Source of the DNA: Gammaproteobacteria bacterium
GTDB taxonomy: Bacteria; Pseudomonadota; Gammaproteobacteria; Pseudomonadales; Pseudohongiellaceae
Reading direction: 5' to 3'
NCBI GenBank assembly: GCA_016762995.1
Contig: JAESUT010000023.1
Span: 10,860 to 17,602 of the forward strand
DNA length: 6,743 nt
A program made the translations under genes and the position numbers. Each line of letters opens with the position of its first letter. Position 1 is the first letter of the stretch. Below, piece after piece: positions 5,739 through 6,743 of this stretch. Under the pieces are notes generated by a model that was given only the letters and a program-made list of their open reading frames with translations, was not told the DNA's origin and ran no database searches.

Positions 5739-6512
5739 TTAGCGCTTACTGCCACGCAGCAGTATCCAGAGGTTGCTGCTAGCGAGTACGCTTGCGAAAA
5801 CAACTAGCAAGGCGAGGCTAAACCATTGAATTGAATAGGATAAGTTCTGTCCAACGTTCACATTTACTGCAGGCCAGTGACGTACCAGCACGCCATCCTG
5901 CTCCTCTGTGAGCCGAACCTCGAAAGGAAACAACGGTTCATCGATAATATCGGCAATTACGTCGATTTCGAGGCTGCGCATTCGTAATGGCCAGACTGAA
6001 GCGTCGATCTGGCTAGCCAGCACCCGTGCATTTTCGGGGGGCACGAAGATCTGCCCCATAATCTCTACTTGCCCAGATGCGGGGCGTAGATTCGGCGGAG
6101 TATCCGGCGGTAGAAGACCTGTAGTCCAGCCTCTACTGACCAGTATGAGTTGATTATTGCTTTCTAGCCGAAATGGCGTCACAACGCCGTAGCCAATCAT
6201 TCCTTGGAAAAATTCTGCCAATAAGAGGATGGTGCGGTCGTTCACAAATTCGCCCCTTAATGAGACATGTCGGTTCTGTAATTCTGGGTTAGCGCGGTGC
6301 AAATGCCCCTCAGGTATGCTCTCTATAGGAGCGGCATTCAGGCTGGATTCAATGACGAGGGCGTTCTGGGCTTCGACCTTTTCCGCGGCTCGATCTAGCT
6401 GCCACAAACCGAGTCGGGCAAAGGCTGTGGCGGTCATAAACACAGCGGCTGCGAATAGCCAGTTGATGCGGATGTGAAATATCCCGATGGAATGTTCTGA
6501 TCGAAGTTTCAT
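5739..6512 (-). CDS. surf1: SURF1-family cytochrome oxidase assembly protein
   Basis: The 257-residue protein fits the SURF1 family, inner-membrane factors that help insert haem a into haem-copper cytochrome oxidase subunit I. A first membrane helix lies at about 15-33, followed at once by LGLWQLDRAAEK (34-45), the family's GxWQLxR-K motif. The periplasmic part carries LRGEF (85-89), VTPFRL (111-116) and LVSRGW (124-129). A second helix spans about 228-250 and is preceded by NLSYSIQWF (223-231). In most SURF1 proteins this last motif starts with His, the haem a ligand; here it is Asn223, while the paired Trp230 is kept. The ATG at 6512 gives a normal length; its upstream sequence has no strong Shine-Dalgarno. 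No oxidase subunit genes are visible in the window, whereas SURF1 is usually part of a cox cluster. That cluster may lie beyond the right edge. Confidence 0.9.
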   Translation of the reverse strand: MKLRSEHSIGIFHIRINWLFAAAVFMTATAFARLGLWQLDRAAEKVEAQNALVIESSLNAAPIESIPEGHLHRANPELQNRHVSLRGEFVNDRTILLLAEFFQGMIGYGVVTPFRLESNNQLILVSRGWTTGLLPPDTPPNLRPASGQVEIMGQIFVPPENARVLASQIDASVWPLRMRSLEIDVIADIIDEPLFPFEVRLTEEQDGVLVRHWPAVNVNVGQNLSYSIQWFSLALLVVFASVLASSNLWILLRGSKR

Positions 6513-6705
6513 TTTTGGCCATTCTGAAGTTAATGTGCAAACTACGGTGAGGGCGGTCCTACAGACCTGTTGCGCGATTAAATAGTCAGCGTTTCAACAA
6601 GCGCAGGAAGACTAATTCAGATCAGTCCTAAATTCAATTGGAACACGAATTTAACTGCCCTGCTAACACCACAGGCACCAATGATAGGGAGGGCGATAAT
6701 AAGTT

Positions 6706-6743
6706 ATGAGCCGGCCGCAAACTATTACAGCACACCAACAGAT
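6706..6743 (+). CDS. Possible first codons of a divergent plus-strand gene
   Basis: An ATG at 6706 opens a frame (MSRPQTITAHQQ) that is still open at the right edge. A purine-rich GGGAGGG lies at 6687-6693, 12 bases upstream, which is a long but possible ribosome-site spacing. A second ATG at 6681 in another frame is also open to the edge (21 codons, including E-P-A-A-N-Y-Y) and has only AGG upstream. Twelve codons are too few to identify a family. The divergent position next to SURF1 makes a respiratory gene plausible, but this is a guess. Confidence 0.28.
   Translation, partial: MSRPQTITAHQQ

Noticed and set aside
6629..6653. TAAATTC / GAATTTA inverted repeat with an 11-bp spacer upstream of the possible right-edge gene
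   Set aside because: The arms are only 7 bp and AT-rich with a long spacer, so chance is a sufficient explanation.

Overview
The window reads as a fragment of a gammaproteobacterial chromosome, possibly a marine or other environmental lineage. This rests on balanced GC judged by eye, the family mix, and Shine-Dalgarno-led genes encoding exported proteins; the lineage is an inference and no taxonomic marker gene is present. Nothing mobile, no CRISPR array and no tRNA or rRNA gene was seen.

Layout from left to right: (1) the 5' part of an exported CopC-like gene on the minus strand, running off the left edge; (2) a TesB-type double-hotdog acyl-CoA thioesterase on the minus strand; (3) a short divergent intergenic region holding a perfect 8-bp inverted repeat; (4) a second CopC-like gene on the plus strand, a paralog of the first, which ends 16 bp from a convergent neighbour; (5) two tandem minus-strand paralogs of about 310 residues, exported and of unknown function (called the 'YEGW' family here after a conserved motif), separated by a perfect 17-bp-stem terminator; (6) a minus-strand gene for an exported protein joining a c-type haem domain to a peptidylglycine-monooxygenase-like (PHM/DBM-type) two-copper domain, only 19 bp upstream of the second YEGW gene and so probably in one transcript with it; (7) a 252-bp gap with several dyads; (8) a SURF1-family cytochrome oxidase assembly gene on the minus strand; (9) a divergent intergenic region and the possible first codons of a plus-strand gene at the right edge.

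The theme is periplasmic copper and cytochrome chemistry. All six residues expected to bind the two coppers of a PHM-type enzyme can be placed in the large protein, next to its own CxxCH haem site. This suggests a monooxygenase whose electrons come from a cytochrome rather than from ascorbate. The YEGW protein encoded directly behind it is the best candidate partner. The two CopC-like proteins look like relatives of periplasmic copper carriers, but the complete one has lost every usual copper ligand. SURF1 adds a haem-copper oxidase assembly link, although the histidine that the family uses to hold haem a is an asparagine here. The idea that these genes form one functional system is an inference from proximity and theme. 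The firmest part is the monooxygenase plus YEGW pair.
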